DNA of 64,000 nt from Ardenticatenaceae bacterium (lineage in GTDB: Bacteria > Chloroflexota > Anaerolineae > Promineifilales > Promineifilaceae): positions 1 to 64,000 of the forward strand of contig JACKBQ010000001.1 in NCBI GenBank assembly GCA_020634455.1, read 5' to 3'. Both the position numbers and the translations under genes were made by a program. Positions 1-9,244 of the stretch are shown here, piece after piece; position 1 is the first letter of the stretch, and every line of letters begins with the position of its first letter. The notes under the pieces were generated by a model that was not told the DNA's origin, searched no databases, and saw nothing but the letters and a program-made list of their open reading frames with translations.

Positions 1-20
1 TGAGCGCCGCCCGCCACAAC

Positions 21-49
21 TGGCAGTTGGTCATCTGGCTTGGTATAAT
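21..49 (+). promoter_or_regulatory. Possible extended -10 promoter
   Basis: TATAAT at 44-49 is preceded by TGG, the extended -10 form. With a 17-base gap lies TGGCAG (21-26), a poor -35. It would fire toward the LysM gene starting at 173. An imperfect dyad follows at 61-83. Only the -10 element is convincing. Confidence 0.35.
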
Positions 50-104
50 GCCGCGCTCTGTGGCATTATCACGATAATTATGCCATAGATGCGCTACCGG
101 AAAA

Positions 105-162
105 ACCACAGATTTCGCACAGATGAATCGTCGTCTCATTTTCCTCTGTGCCCTCTGTGGCC
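105..162. repeat. CTCTGTG-type dispersed intergenic repeat
   Basis: The words CACAGA (twice) and CTCTGTG (twice, about 11 bases apart, ending in GGCC) fill this spacer. Closely similar words occur before or after genes near 20760, 31725, 40300, 43150, 52560, 55090, 57390 and 60650. The open frame upstream of the LysM gene is a translation of this repeat, which is why the start was placed downstream of it. Confidence 0.6.
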
Positions 163-172
163 AAAAACAACA

Positions 173-1552
173 ATGAGTGATTCTTCTGCCTTGCCCCTCC
201 CGCCGGACGAACGGCGCTGCCCCTCTTGCGACACCGTCGTCGCCGCGGATGCCACCCTCTGTTTGATGTGTGGTGCCCGGCTGGAGCCAACCGCGCCCCC
301 GCCCAAGCCACAACCGCAGCCCGCCGCCGCGCCCGAACCGGAACCAGAAACCGAGCCGGAAGCCGTAGCAACGGTTCCCGAAACCAGCCCGGACATTCCA
401 ACGTTTAAGCGCGTGGCCCCGGTGCCGACTACGGCCGTTCCCGACGCCCCCGAAGTAGTAGAATCCGTGATGCGTGAACGTCAGACACCGCTGGTTTTGG
501 CGATGACGGCCGTCTTTTTTGTCATCATCCTCGTCGTGGGCGGGCTCATCTTGCAGTACCAGAGCGGCGAAGTGAGCATGATCATCGCCCCCTCGGCGAC
601 GCCCATCCCGGCGACTGTGACTTTCACCCCTACCTGGACACCGCTGCCCAGCGAAACCAGCCCGCCGACGCTCACCCCCAGCGTCACGCCCACCCCCGCG
701 CCCACCGATACGCCGCGCCCGCCCCGCTTTCACACCGTCAGCAGCGGCGAGACGCTCATCGGCATTTCCGTCATTTACCGCATTGCCCCCGAAGCCATTG
801 CCGAAGCCAACGGCATCACCGCCAATACCCAGGTGCAAATTGACCAGCAGCTCAACATCCCCTGGCCCACGCCCACGCCGCCGCTGCAAATTATCGCCGC
901 CGAGATTAACGGCGAGACGGTGCTGGTAGACCCCACCGGCTGCAATTTGTACCAGGTGCAGGGGGGCGATTCGATTGTGGGCATCGCCAGCCGCTTTGGC
1001 GTGCCGTTTGATCTGCTGGCTGAAGTCAACCGCATCACCGATCCCTCACTGCTTCAGCCGGGCGACCCGATTTGCATTCCTGAAATCGTCTACGGGCAAT
1101 CGCTACCAGCGACGCCGGGACCATCCCCCACGCCCACAACGACGCTGCCACCGCCCGGACCGCAGCTTTTGTACCCGGTAGCGGGCACCGTGGTGGATTC
1201 TGTAGAAACGGAGATTTTGTTGCAGTGGACGGCCGTAAAACCCCTGGCCGAAAACGAGATGTACATGGTGGAGCTAACCAACATCGACGCATTGGACGGC
1301 CTGCCCTGGCGCGGTTTCACCCGTGACACAGCCTTCCGGGTGCCGTCCCAATGGCGGCCTATCACCCCAGAGTTGTTCCAAATGCGCTGGCGCGTCAGCA
1401 TCGTGCAGGTCACCGGCACCCGCTCCGACGGGCTGCCCATCTACACCTTTGGCGGCAGCAGCAGCGCCGATGCGTTCTTTAGCTGGCAAGGGGCTGTCCC
1501 CACGGCCACCCCCACGCCTACCTCAACCCCGACAGTGACGCCAACGCCATAA
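173..1552 (+). CDS. Zinc-ribbon, membrane-anchored double-LysM protein
   Basis: Predicted 459-residue envelope protein. A zinc ribbon with two CxxC knuckles (C16/C19 and C30/C33) is followed by a Pro/Glu-rich stretch, one membrane segment at about 107-129, and a Thr/Pro-rich linker. Two LysM domains then lie at about 186-230 and 260-305, with the typical ending of asparagine, a few residues and IP. LysM binds peptidoglycan or other GlcNAc polymers, so the C-terminal half is probably outside the membrane and holds the cell wall; the ribbon would be cytoplasmic. The last 150 residues are an unrecognised domain with a Thr/Pro tail. The ATG at 173 is preferred because the upstream extension is dispersed-repeat translation; no clear ribosome binding site is seen. 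Exact role unknown. Confidence 0.8.
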   Translation: MSDSSALPLPPDERRCPSCDTVVAADATLCLMCGARLEPTAPPPKPQPQPAAAPEPEPETEPEAVATVPETSPDIPTFKRVAPVPTTAVPDAPEVVESVMRERQTPLVLAMTAVFFVIILVVGGLILQYQSGEVSMIIAPSATPIPATVTFTPTWTPLPSETSPPTLTPSVTPTPAPTDTPRPPRFHTVSSGETLIGISVIYRIAPEAIAEANGITANTQVQIDQQLNIPWPTPTPPLQIIAAEINGETVLVDPTGCNLYQVQGGDSIVGIASRFGVPFDLLAEVNRITDPSLLQPGDPICIPEIVYGQSLPATPGPSPTPTTTLPPPGPQLLYPVAGTVVDSVETEILLQWTAVKPLAENEMYMVELTNIDALDGLPWRGFTRDTAFRVPSQWRPITPELFQMRWRVSIVQVTGTRSDGLPIYTFGGSSSADAFFSWQGAVPTATPTPTSTPTVTPTP

Positions 1553-1556
1553 TCAA

Positions 1557-1588
1557 AGAAGTTCAACTTTTTAAAAAGTTGAACTTCT
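1557..1588. terminator. Perfect 32-base palindrome between convergent genes
   Basis: AGAAGTTCAACTTTTT at 1557-1572 is followed directly by its exact reverse complement. It sits between the convergent LysM and hydrolase genes and can act in both directions. The core TCAACTTT/AAAGTTGA recurs in the palindrome at 20675-20696, so this may also be a member of a repeat family. Confidence 0.6.
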
Positions 1589-1599
1589 GACCTACCCAA

Positions 1600-2229
1600 T
1601 TACTGTAAAAATGGATTCCACTGCTTCTCTTGCCCGATGGTGGTGGTGGGTCCATGGCCAGAGAGTACGGCCGTTTCATCCGGCAGCACCAGCAGCTTTT
1701 CCCGAATGTTGCGCATCAGGGTGGGGTGGTCACAGCCGGGGAAGTCTGTACGGCCAATGCTGCGCTGGAAAAGCACATCCCCGTCGAAGATAACGTTGTG
1801 TTCCCGTACGTAAAAACTCAAATGCCCCGGCGCGTGGCCTGGGGTGAACAGCACCTCGAATTTTAGATTGCCTACTTCCACCATATCGCCTTCAGCCAGC
1901 ATGTCGGTGGCGGCGGGTGGGGCGGGCATCGTCAGGTTGAAGCTGGCGGCCGTTTGCGGGGCACGGGCCAGCATTTCCAGCGCGTCGGGATGGCTGTAGA
2001 TGGGCGCGTTGGTTTCTTCGGCCAGCTCGGACAGCCCGCCGACGTGGTCAAAATGGGTGTGCGTCAGCAAAATGTGGGTGATGACGTAGCCCCGTTCGCT
2101 GGCCAGGGCGGCAATGCGACGGCCGTCCCACGACGGATCGATCACGACCGCTTCCAGTGTCTCTTTACAGGCGACCAGATAACAGTTGGTTTGCAAAGGT
2201 CCAAGCGGGAGCTGCAAAATTTCAATCAT
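1600..2229 (-). CDS. Metallo-beta-lactamase-fold hydrolase (glyoxalase II-like)
   Basis: A 209-residue cytoplasmic enzyme of the hydroxyacylglutathione hydrolase-like branch. The metal motif HTHFDH is at residues 57-62; a further His lies in the TPGHAPGH segment, the bridging Asp in IFDGDVLF, and a late SGHGP His completes the two-metal site. Members of this branch hydrolyse thioesters such as S-lactoylglutathione or related conjugates; the true substrate here is unknown, and glutathione may be absent in this lineage. The start has a good AAGGAAAAG ribosome binding site. It is the last gene of a long minus-strand run but is separated from the previous gene by a dispersed repeat. Confidence 0.85.
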   Translation of the reverse strand: MIEILQLPLGPLQTNCYLVACKETLEAVVIDPSWDGRRIAALASERGYVITHILLTHTHFDHVGGLSELAEETNAPIYSHPDALEMLARAPQTAASFNLTMPAPPAATDMLAEGDMVEVGNLKFEVLFTPGHAPGHLSFYVREHNVIFDGDVLFQRSIGRTDFPGCDHPTLMRNIREKLLVLPDETAVLSGHGPTTTIGQEKQWNPFLQ

Positions 2230-2255
2230 AACTTTTCCTTGTTTTTATATGAAAT

Positions 2256-2333
2256 TGTCATACTGAGCGAAGCGAAGTATCCCCACCAAGTTGGCTGGGA
2301 TTCTTCATTTCGCTCCGCTTCATTCAGAATGAC
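2256..2333. repeat. GTCATxCTGAGCGAAGCGAAG-type inverted repeat
   Basis: The left arm GTCATACTGAGCGAAGCGAA and the right arm ending ATTCAGAATGAC form a long imperfect inverted repeat. From memory, this word type is a widespread intergenic repeat in many environmental bacterial genomes. It lies between the hydrolase and the membrane transporter and may form a hairpin in the transcript. Confidence 0.7.
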
Positions 2334-2343
2334 GGGTTTTAGG

Positions 2344-3657
2344 CTAAATATTTCGCGTAGCGAGTTTTGAGCTAAAGATGGGCCAGAAGCGCTGCGCCCG
2401 CCAGCCCAAGTAGATACTTTCCGCCAACACGGCTAACGAAAGTGCGGCGGCGGCGGTGGGCAAGCCGGGCCATTGGTTGATGAGCCCCGTCCCCAGCACA
2501 GCTACGGTAATTACCATGTTGACGATCATGGCCACGTTTACGGCCGTTGTCTTTCGCCCATTGATCAGCAGCCCCCGCAGCCACATGGCCAGCACCGTCA
2601 AAGCCGGGAAGGTCAAAAAGTAGATGAGGCTACTTTGCGCCAGTCCGCCGACCTCCGGCGTCATATCTTGCACGCCAAACAGATAAAGGTGAGCCAGTGG
2701 TGAAAAAATAAATAATGAGACCGCCAATCCCACTTGCACAGCCAAAATCAGGCTGAAGCGGCGAATTGGTTGGTAGGTGTGCGGCCCCTTGGTGAGGGCG
2801 ATGACCGCTTCCGGCAGGGCCAGGGCAGCGGCACGGGCCATCAGCATAATTTGGAAGATCACCGGCCAGGCTGCCAATGATTCAGTGGGGCGGTCTAATC
2901 GCGCCAGACTGAAGGTGACCAGTGGCTGAACCAAAAGCACCATTACGGCCGTTCCCGCCAGCGGCAAATGGAACGCGAGCAAATCCCGGTAGCTAAGCGC
3001 TGTTTCTTCCTGGTGACCCGTGGGGCTGAGCTCGTTTTGCAGCAACGGCCGTACCGCCAATGTGGCATAAATCGCTTCGGCAATGACGCCCAGCATCAGC
3101 GCGGTGGCTCCATTGACCACGCCGGGCCAGTTGGTGAAGCTGGCCAACACAATCACCCCGCCGCCAGAAGTGAGCAGACGAACGGCCGTACCCCAGGCCA
3201 TTTTGCGCGGCTGGTTAAAGGCGATGAGCACCCCCTGCAAAAAACGCCGCCAGGCGATGGCGGCGCTCCACAGCGTCATGATTTGCAGGCCGGGGCGCAC
3301 CCATTCAGCCACTTCAGCAGGCGTGCCCAGCCAGCGCACCACCACCAGGTCAAACATGGGGGTAAAGGCGATGAGGATGGTGACGAGTGTCAGCAAAATC
3401 ATCCAGTGAATGGTGAAGCGGCGCACTTGCAAAAAGGAGGCGCGATCTTTCACCAGGGCAGTGGCCGTGGCCAGCAGGTTGATAATCGGGCTTTCGATGG
3501 TGACGGAGAGACTGACGACAATCCCCTGCGCCGCCAGCATGATTACCTCGTTGGGCAGCCGGTTGATCGCCGCACTGACGATGGGGCCTTCGGCCGTCAT
3601 CAGCAGCCAGCTGGCAAACAGCGGCAGCCAGAACCAGAAAATGTCGCGTTGTCTCAT
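2344..3657 (-). CDS. Polytopic membrane transporter of the MATE/flippase superfamily (Ank-like)
   Basis: About 437 residues with roughly 12 hydrophobic segments and no soluble domain. The pattern resembles the MATE/MVF flippase superfamily, particularly bacterial relatives of the progressive-ankylosis (Ank) transporter, judged by the helix layout and the ARAAALALPEAVIAL segment. It probably exports a small anion, lipid or glycan intermediate. The open frame extends upstream to 3849, but that part overlaps the CoA-transferase gene; the ATG at 3657 starts one base after that gene's stop codon, which indicates translational coupling. Its substrate cannot be read from sequence. Confidence 0.7.
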   Translation of the reverse strand: MRQRDIFWFWLPLFASWLLMTAEGPIVSAAINRLPNEVIMLAAQGIVVSLSVTIESPIINLLATATALVKDRASFLQVRRFTIHWMILLTLVTILIAFTPMFDLVVVRWLGTPAEVAEWVRPGLQIMTLWSAAIAWRRFLQGVLIAFNQPRKMAWGTAVRLLTSGGGVIVLASFTNWPGVVNGATALMLGVIAEAIYATLAVRPLLQNELSPTGHQEETALSYRDLLAFHLPLAGTAVMVLLVQPLVTFSLARLDRPTESLAAWPVIFQIMLMARAAALALPEAVIALTKGPHTYQPIRRFSLILAVQVGLAVSLFIFSPLAHLYLFGVQDMTPEVGGLAQSSLIYFLTFPALTVLAMWLRGLLINGRKTTAVNVAMIVNMVITVAVLGTGLINQWPGLPTAAAALSLAVLAESIYLGWRAQRFWPIFSSKLATRNI

Positions 3658-3658
3658 G

Positions 3659-4861
3659 TTAGCCCGCCACCACGTCTTGCGCGTAGAGCGCCTGGATTTC
3701 ATCGTAGGCGTAGCCAAGCTGCTGCAAAATTTCGCGGCCGTGCTGGCCCAGTGGCACGCCGCTAAAGCCGTAGGCCGGGGTGTGGTCAGATAGTTTAATG
3801 GGGGACGCGACCTGCTGTTGGGAACGGCCGTTTCCAGTTGGAACTTCAATGATCATATTGCGTGCCTGGGTTTGGGGATGGTGAATCGCTTCTTCGCTGG
3901 TTAGCACTGGCTCGACGCAAACGTCCAGCTGGGCGAACAGGTCGCGCCAGTGGGCCAGCGGCTGGCTCTGAATGACCTGCCTAATTTCAGCCTTGAAGCG
4001 TTGCTGGTTGGTGACTTCAAAATTGAGGCCGGGGACAAACAAATCTTCCCGGCCGATGGCCTGGCAGAAGCCTTGCCAAAATTTGGGTTCGAGCGCGCCG
4101 ACCGAGAGGAAACGGCCGTCCTTCGTCTCGTAAATGTCGTAAAAGCTGCCGCCGTTCAGGGAGTGGCTCTCTGGGGTCAGATTTTCCCCGCCGACGAGCT
4201 GCTGCGTCAGGCCAAAAATGTTCCAGGCCAGCGCTCCATCGTGCATGCTGATGTCTACCTGCGCCCCTTCGCCGGTTTGGCTGCGGCGGATAACGGCTGC
4301 CAGCAGGCCAATGACCAGGTGCAGCGAGCCGCCGCCGATGTCGGCGACCTGCATGGGGAGTGGGGGTGGTGGGTGGGTAGATGAGTGGGAACGGCCGTAA
4401 AAACTCAGCAAACCAGACAGCGCCAGATAGTTCACATCGTGCCCGGCGCGATCTTTGTACGGCCCGGTTTGTCCGTAGCCGGTGAGCGAGCAAAAAATGA
4501 GGCCGGGGCACAGCTCCTTGAGCTGCTCATACCCCACGCCCAGCCGGGCCATCACCCCTGGCCGAAACTGCTCCACGATGATGTCGTACCCTTGCTCAAC
4601 GATTAGCTTTTGGACAATTGCAACAGCGGCGGGCGCTTTGAGGTTTAGCCCTAAACTGCGCTTGTTGCGGTTCAGCAGAGCGTGCTGAGCCGATTGTCCA
4701 TCCAGGCTGTGTGGTGGCAGCAAGCGGGTGAGGTCGGGGCGATTGGGCGCTTCAATGCGGATGATTTCCGCGCCGAGATCGGCCAGCATCATGGTGGCAT
4801 AGGGGCCGGGCAACAGGGTAGAAAAATCGAGAATTTTAAGGTGAGCGAGTGGTGCTGTCAT
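3659..4861 (-). CDS. CaiB/BaiF-family CoA-transferase or acyl-CoA racemase
   Basis: A 400-residue class III CoA-transferase family enzyme. The N-terminal segment DFSTLLPGPYATMMLADLGAE and the downstream GHDVNYLALSG are typical; the second resembles the alpha-methylacyl-CoA racemase motif, with its Asp as the likely catalytic residue. Family members either move CoA between carboxylic acids through an aspartyl-CoA thioester or epimerise 2-methylacyl-CoAs. The GHD motif favours the racemase branch, but the sequence alone cannot decide. It lies 16 bases after the methyltransferase-GT39 fusion gene and one base before the membrane transporter, so the three are very likely co-transcribed. Confidence 0.8.
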   Translation of the reverse strand: MTAPLAHLKILDFSTLLPGPYATMMLADLGAEIIRIEAPNRPDLTRLLPPHSLDGQSAQHALLNRNKRSLGLNLKAPAAVAIVQKLIVEQGYDIIVEQFRPGVMARLGVGYEQLKELCPGLIFCSLTGYGQTGPYKDRAGHDVNYLALSGLLSFYGRSHSSTHPPPPLPMQVADIGGGSLHLVIGLLAAVIRRSQTGEGAQVDISMHDGALAWNIFGLTQQLVGGENLTPESHSLNGGSFYDIYETKDGRFLSVGALEPKFWQGFCQAIGREDLFVPGLNFEVTNQQRFKAEIRQVIQSQPLAHWRDLFAQLDVCVEPVLTSEEAIHHPQTQARNMIIEVPTGNGRSQQQVASPIKLSDHTPAYGFSGVPLGQHGREILQQLGYAYDEIQALYAQDVVAG

Positions 4862-4877
4862 GGTGACCCATCTACCG

Positions 4878-7800
4878 CTAGGGTTGGTATTGGTAAACCG
4901 TAAAAAGGGGCGCAGCGTAACGGCCGTTCACCTGCTGGCTGGTTCCACCGGGAAATGCTTGCTCAACAGCTACCAGTTCTGCCTGGCGCTGCGGCAAAAA
5001 GATGAAGATTTGGTTGGCTGTGGGGGCTGGCGCTCGTTCGGATTCTGGTGAATCTACATTGAAAAGATTGGCCCCGGCCTGAAAATCGGTGAGCAGGTAG
5101 GGCAAGGTGGGGAAATCAACGTAGAGGATGGGTGGCCCGTACAGGTAGGCGGTCCAGTCGCCGTCCAGATTGTTGAGATAGTTGGCCATCTCGTAAGCAA
5201 TTTCGGTGTTGGTGTCGGCAAATTGGTTGTTGGTGGGGAAACGGCCGTAATAAAATGCCAGATCGTTCAGCGAAAAAATCAAAACCAGCGCCACCAAAAT
5301 TAGCCCGGCATGGACGGTGTGGCTGCGCCAGTTGCCGGTTGTCGGTTGCCACTCATTGAGGGTGGGTGGGGTCTCATCGGTGGCGTGCGCGGTGGCTAAG
5401 AGCAGGTTGCCCAGGGTCACCAGGGCGATGGCTGCCAGCAGCGCCAGCGCGGGGGTGGCAACCACCAGCCGGTGGCTTTGCGGCGATTCGATGAGCAGCA
5501 TTCCGGCCACGATGATCGTGCCCAGCGGCCAGAGCAGCAACAGGCGGTGGTTATTTTGCCGCACACGAAACAGCGCCAGAAAAAAGCCCAGCACCATCAG
5601 CACAGCGGGGCCAAAAGTGAGCAGCGGGATGAGCGGGCGGTAGGCGGGGCTGTTGTCCGGGATGCCGTTAAAGGCCAGGGCCGACTGCCAAAATTGCTGC
5701 CAAAGAACGGCCGTTTGCGACATCCCCGTCCGTGCCGCTTCACCTGCCAGCCAGTTGGTTTGCCCAGGCAAAATGCCCAGTGCATTGGCCCGTTCCATGA
5801 AAATGGTGGGGTTGTTGTTGTAAAACAGCAGCAGCGGCAGCGCCACCACCAGCGTCATGCCCAATGCCGCCAACAAATGCCAACCCTGCGCCCGAAAAGA
5901 TTTCCAATCTAGCAGCAGCGACAGCACGAACCAGGCGATCAGCACCACGGGCAGCACGCGGGAGCTGGTAAAGGCGTAGGCGTTCAGGCCGACCAGACCG
6001 CCTGCCCAAAGCCAGATTGTTCGTTGATGCGGCGCAGTGGACGGCCGTTGCCAGGCCACGCCGATCGCCCCCAACGCCAGCAGCATCAGCAAGCCGTCCC
6101 AAATGTTGGTCATGCCCAGGCGGCTGTAATGCAGATGAAAGTGGGAACCGAGCAGCAAAATAGCGGCCAGCAGGCCAGCCATGTTGCCAAACAGCCGTTT
6201 GCCAAAAAGGTAGGTGGCGGCAACCGTGGCCGCGCCCACAAATGGTGAAACCAGGCGCACGGCCAGGGTGGTTGGCCCCAAAATGGAGATGGGCAGCGCC
6301 ATGAAGTAAAGCGGCAGCGTGGGGTTGGTGAGCCAGGCGGTGGCAAAGGGGTTCTGTAGCTGCCCGCGAATAATTTGTAGACTGTTGAGCCCCAGGCTGG
6401 CCTCGATGCCGTTGAGCATGAACGGATTGTGGCTGAGGTTCACCAATCGGACGACAAGGGCAACCAGGAAAAGGAAAACGGCCGTTCCCAGCGTCCGCCG
6501 CGAAATGATTAAGGGTGGGGCATCCGGTTGCGCATCTTGCCAGGCGTAGAAGCTGAGGCCAATGCCCGCCAGCCAGAGCAAAATTGAGAGCAACGGCCGT
6601 TCGCTACCCGGCACCCCCACCGCACTTTGGGCAAGAATTGCCAGCAGCAGCCCCAGCGGGAATAGCCAGCGGCGGCGGGGAATTTGCCCCAGGCTGGGCA
6701 GTCGCCAGCTTTGGGCTGCGCCTAGTCCGGCTGGACGGCTGCGCCACAGCAGCAAGAGCAGCGGCAAGGCGCTGTAGAAAAACCAGCGGCGACCGCTGGC
6801 CAGATTGGGCGGATCGCCTGTGAGGGCCAGTTGACCCATCATTGCCGCCAGCAAGCTGAGGATGCCCAAGGCGATGCTGAACCAGTTGGCGGTGGCTGGC
6901 TTGGCTGCGGGTTCTTCCTGCGGCTGGGGCGAAACAGCAGGCAGGAGGTCGTCTGTTTGGGGTTCGGGTTCCGATGTGGGTTCTGGTTCAGTGGCGATGG
7001 GTTGGTGGCTGGCAACGGCCGTTTCCAACTCTTCAATGGTAAATGGGCGGGCGGGTGGCAACTGCACCGGGATGGGGCCATTGGCCTGTTTACGGGCCAC
7101 AATGAGCAGGCAGGTGCCATCTTCGGGGAACGGTTCATCGTAAAACGGCCGTAGCCATCGTTCCGTGCGCCTTAAGCTGCTTTCCCAAGGAGCCACAATC
7201 CAATGCCCCGTGATAGCGTGCATAATTGCCGAGGGTAACCCTTGAATGTGCCCCCACTCCAGCGCCCACAGCGCCTTTTTGCTGAAATAATATTGCCATC
7301 GCTCAATACTAAAGCCAGCCGCCGCCAATCGTTCGGCCCACACTTCGGCAGAATCGGTATGGGCGTGGCGGGCGATGCGGTTGAAAAAGCGGCGGTATGC
7401 ATCGGCCAAACCGGGCAATCCTAGCCGCGCCAAAAAGGTTGCGCCGCCCAGATTTTGGGTAAAGTGGTGGCTGGGCATGGTGATGAGGAAACGGCCGTTC
7501 ATCTGCATCACCCGGTTTGTTTCGTTGAGCACGGGCTGAATGTCCGGGATGTGTTCCAGCACGGAGTTGCTGAACGCGCTGGCAAAATGACCGTCGGGGA
7601 AGGGTAGCTTGTCGCCCATCGCTTGCAGCGCCAAATCGTACATCCCCGACTTTTGCCCTTTTGTGAGTGGATTCCACCACGGGTCAATACCCGCCTCAAT
7701 TTTGCGCTGGAATACCATCTGGCTAAAGTGGCCGTCGCCGCAGCCTACATCCAGTGTGGGGCCGGGTAACTCCACACCAAAATAGAAGCGCGCTTCTACG

Positions 7801-7895
7801 GCACGTAAAATGGCCCGAAAAGCGGGGATGCTCTTGAGCTGACGCCAAAGCAGGTCGTCTTGGGTGGTAGCGGCTAGAAATTCAGGTTCGTTCAC
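4878..7895 (-). CDS. SAM methyltransferase fused to GT39-type membrane glycosyltransferase
   Basis: A 1005-residue two-part protein. Residues 1 to about 290 form a class I SAM-dependent methyltransferase, with motif I LDVGCGDGH at 48-56. A Pro/Glu-rich linker (about 295-335) leads to a polytopic GT-C module (about 340-890) of the dolichyl-phosphate-mannose/ArnT (GT39/GT83) type, including an FALNG-like first loop that here reads NGIEASLGLN, and a soluble C-terminal tail. GT-C enzymes use lipid-linked sugars at the outer membrane face, whereas the methyltransferase must face the cytoplasm. The start is GTG at 7895; there is no obvious ribosome binding site and the upstream spacer is repeat DNA. 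The neighbouring GT4 and flippase genes support a role in glycolipid or surface-glycan synthesis. Confidence 0.75.
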   Translation of the reverse strand: MNEPEFLAATTQDDLLWRQLKSIPAFRAILRAVEARFYFGVELPGPTLDVGCGDGHFSQMVFQRKIEAGIDPWWNPLTKGQKSGMYDLALQAMGDKLPFPDGHFASAFSNSVLEHIPDIQPVLNETNRVMQMNGRFLITMPSHHFTQNLGGATFLARLGLPGLADAYRRFFNRIARHAHTDSAEVWAERLAAAGFSIERWQYYFSKKALWALEWGHIQGLPSAIMHAITGHWIVAPWESSLRRTERWLRPFYDEPFPEDGTCLLIVARKQANGPIPVQLPPARPFTIEELETAVASHQPIATEPEPTSEPEPQTDDLLPAVSPQPQEEPAAKPATANWFSIALGILSLLAAMMGQLALTGDPPNLASGRRWFFYSALPLLLLLWRSRPAGLGAAQSWRLPSLGQIPRRRWLFPLGLLLAILAQSAVGVPGSERPLLSILLWLAGIGLSFYAWQDAQPDAPPLIISRRTLGTAVFLFLVALVVRLVNLSHNPFMLNGIEASLGLNSLQIIRGQLQNPFATAWLTNPTLPLYFMALPISILGPTTLAVRLVSPFVGAATVAATYLFGKRLFGNMAGLLAAILLLGSHFHLHYSRLGMTNIWDGLLMLLALGAIGVAWQRPSTAPHQRTIWLWAGGLVGLNAYAFTSSRVLPVVLIAWFVLSLLLDWKSFRAQGWHLLAALGMTLVVALPLLLFYNNNPTIFMERANALGILPGQTNWLAGEAARTGMSQTAVLWQQFWQSALAFNGIPDNSPAYRPLIPLLTFGPAVLMVLGFFLALFRVRQNNHRLLLLWPLGTIIVAGMLLIESPQSHRLVVATPALALLAAIALVTLGNLLLATAHATDETPPTLNEWQPTTGNWRSHTVHAGLILVALVLIFSLNDLAFYYGRFPTNNQFADTNTEIAYEMANYLNNLDGDWTAYLYGPPILYVDFPTLPYLLTDFQAGANLFNVDSPESERAPAPTANQIFIFLPQRQAELVAVEQAFPGGTSQQVNGRYAAPLFTVYQYQP

Positions 7896-7904
7896 AGGAA
7901 TGTT

Positions 7905-7988
7905 TATCCACAGATTGGCGCAAATTGCGCTGGCAGATTTCGCAGATTTTTGTGTTCTTATCTGTGTAATTTGCGAAATCTGCGGCTA
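7905..7988. repeat. Intergenic hairpin, 12-bp stem and 27-base loop
   Basis: GCAGATTTCGCA at 7933-7944 and its exact complement TGCGAAATCTGC at 7972-7983 enclose 27 bases. The same words (ATCTGCG, CACAGA) recur near 110 and 60700. It separates the GT4 gene from the fusion gene and may be a repeat, an attenuator or both. Confidence 0.6.
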
Positions 7989-7993
7989 GATTT

Positions 7994-9217
7994 TTACTTT
8001 TCGTACGCATCGCGCATGGCTCTGAGTTTGTCGTAGGCGGCGGGTTCGGCCGTTTGGCCCACCAGCTTGCCCTGCTGCAATTTTTGGAACAGAGCCAGGT
8101 ACGCTTCAGCGGTGGCGTCGGGCAAAAAGGTATTGCCAATCAGTTGGCTGTCGCGTTGATAAGCTTGTTTATCTTGCAAAATGTTGATGATGGCTTGGGC
8201 GAGGGCGTTGTGGTCAGAAACGGCCGTAACTTCTCCCATCCCCGTCATTGTGACTGGTTGGCGCACACCCGGTAAGGCACAGGCCGCCACCGGAACACCC
8301 TTTTGCATCGCCTCAATTTGCACCAGCCCAAAACTCTCCGTGCTGTTCAGGCTGGGCACACAAAGGCAGTCCAGGCAGTTGTAAAATGCACTCAGCTCTG
8401 CTCCTTCAATGTTGCCCAACAGATGGTAATGATCTTTGTACTGCTCAAACAGCGGAGCCAGCCGTGCCGCATACGCCTCCTCCCCGATTATGTTTTGGTA
8501 CTGCCCGGCGTGCAGCACCCGCACATTGGGGAACTTTTCCCGTACAATCGGCAGCGCCTTCAGCAGCACCTCCACGCCCTTCTCGGCCGCCAGACGACAG
8601 ATAATGCCAACAATCGGCTCGTTTCCCAAATTATGCTTGTTACGGAACGCCTGCACATCTGCCTGACTGTATTTTGGTAGCTCCACTGGTGGTGGAATAA
8701 TGTGCAGCTTCTCATCTAAAAATTGGGACAAGAAGGGCGAATGCGTGCCGTAATCGCGGGTGTAGGTCACCACGGCATCGGCCAATTTCCCGGCCAACTG
8801 GTTCATCGAGAGAACCACGCGATCTACCAGCCGATTAAACGCGCCGTGGGGCAGTTGCAAATCGCAATGGTACGTGAGCACGACTGGTTTATTCAAAATA
8901 CGGCCGCGCATCGCCACGCCGGGGGCGTCAAATTGGGGCAGGTGCAGGTGCAAAACGTCTGCCTGCTGGGCCAGCTTCCAGGCCATTGGGCCAAAGCCGG
9001 GCATGAGTACGCCTTTGCTTACGCGAGCGGCTACGGGAATGCGCACGACCTTTACCCCGTCTATCACATCATAAATGGGCAAATTAGGATCATACTGCGA
9101 GGTGAGCACGGTAACTTCGTGTCCCTGTCGGGCCAGCGCCTTACTCAGCCTCTCCACGTAAATGGTTAGCCCGCTCACCCAGGGGCGGTAGTAGGTTAAG
9201 ACTTCAACAATTTTCAT
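7994..9217 (-). CDS. GT4-family glycosyltransferase
   Basis: A 407-residue retaining glycosyltransferase with the two-Rossmann GT-B fold. The N-terminus MKIVEVLTYYRPWVSGLTIYVE and the C-terminal SFGLVQIEAMQKGVPV (the EX7E region that holds the nucleotide sugar) are typical of GT4, close to mannosyl- and glucosyltransferases acting on lipid acceptors. The start at 9217 is chosen because the preceding open frame is only translation of an AAGTGAAAAG repeat. It is likely cytoplasmic at the membrane surface and belongs with the flippase upstream and the GT39 fusion downstream. Donor and acceptor are unknown. Confidence 0.85.
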   Translation of the reverse strand: MKIVEVLTYYRPWVSGLTIYVERLSKALARQGHEVTVLTSQYDPNLPIYDVIDGVKVVRIPVAARVSKGVLMPGFGPMAWKLAQQADVLHLHLPQFDAPGVAMRGRILNKPVVLTYHCDLQLPHGAFNRLVDRVVLSMNQLAGKLADAVVTYTRDYGTHSPFLSQFLDEKLHIIPPPVELPKYSQADVQAFRNKHNLGNEPIVGIICRLAAEKGVEVLLKALPIVREKFPNVRVLHAGQYQNIIGEEAYAARLAPLFEQYKDHYHLLGNIEGAELSAFYNCLDCLCVPSLNSTESFGLVQIEAMQKGVPVAACALPGVRQPVTMTGMGEVTAVSDHNALAQAIINILQDKQAYQRDSQLIGNTFLPDATAEAYLALFQKLQQGKLVGQTAEPAAYDKLRAMRDAYEK

Positions 9218-9244
9218 AGGTTGTTTGCGTTTTTCTAAAGGCAA

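Noticed and set aside
2968..3765. 265-codon open frame on the plus strand
   Set aside because: Antisense to the membrane transporter gene; Gln/His/Arg-rich translation typical of antisense frames.
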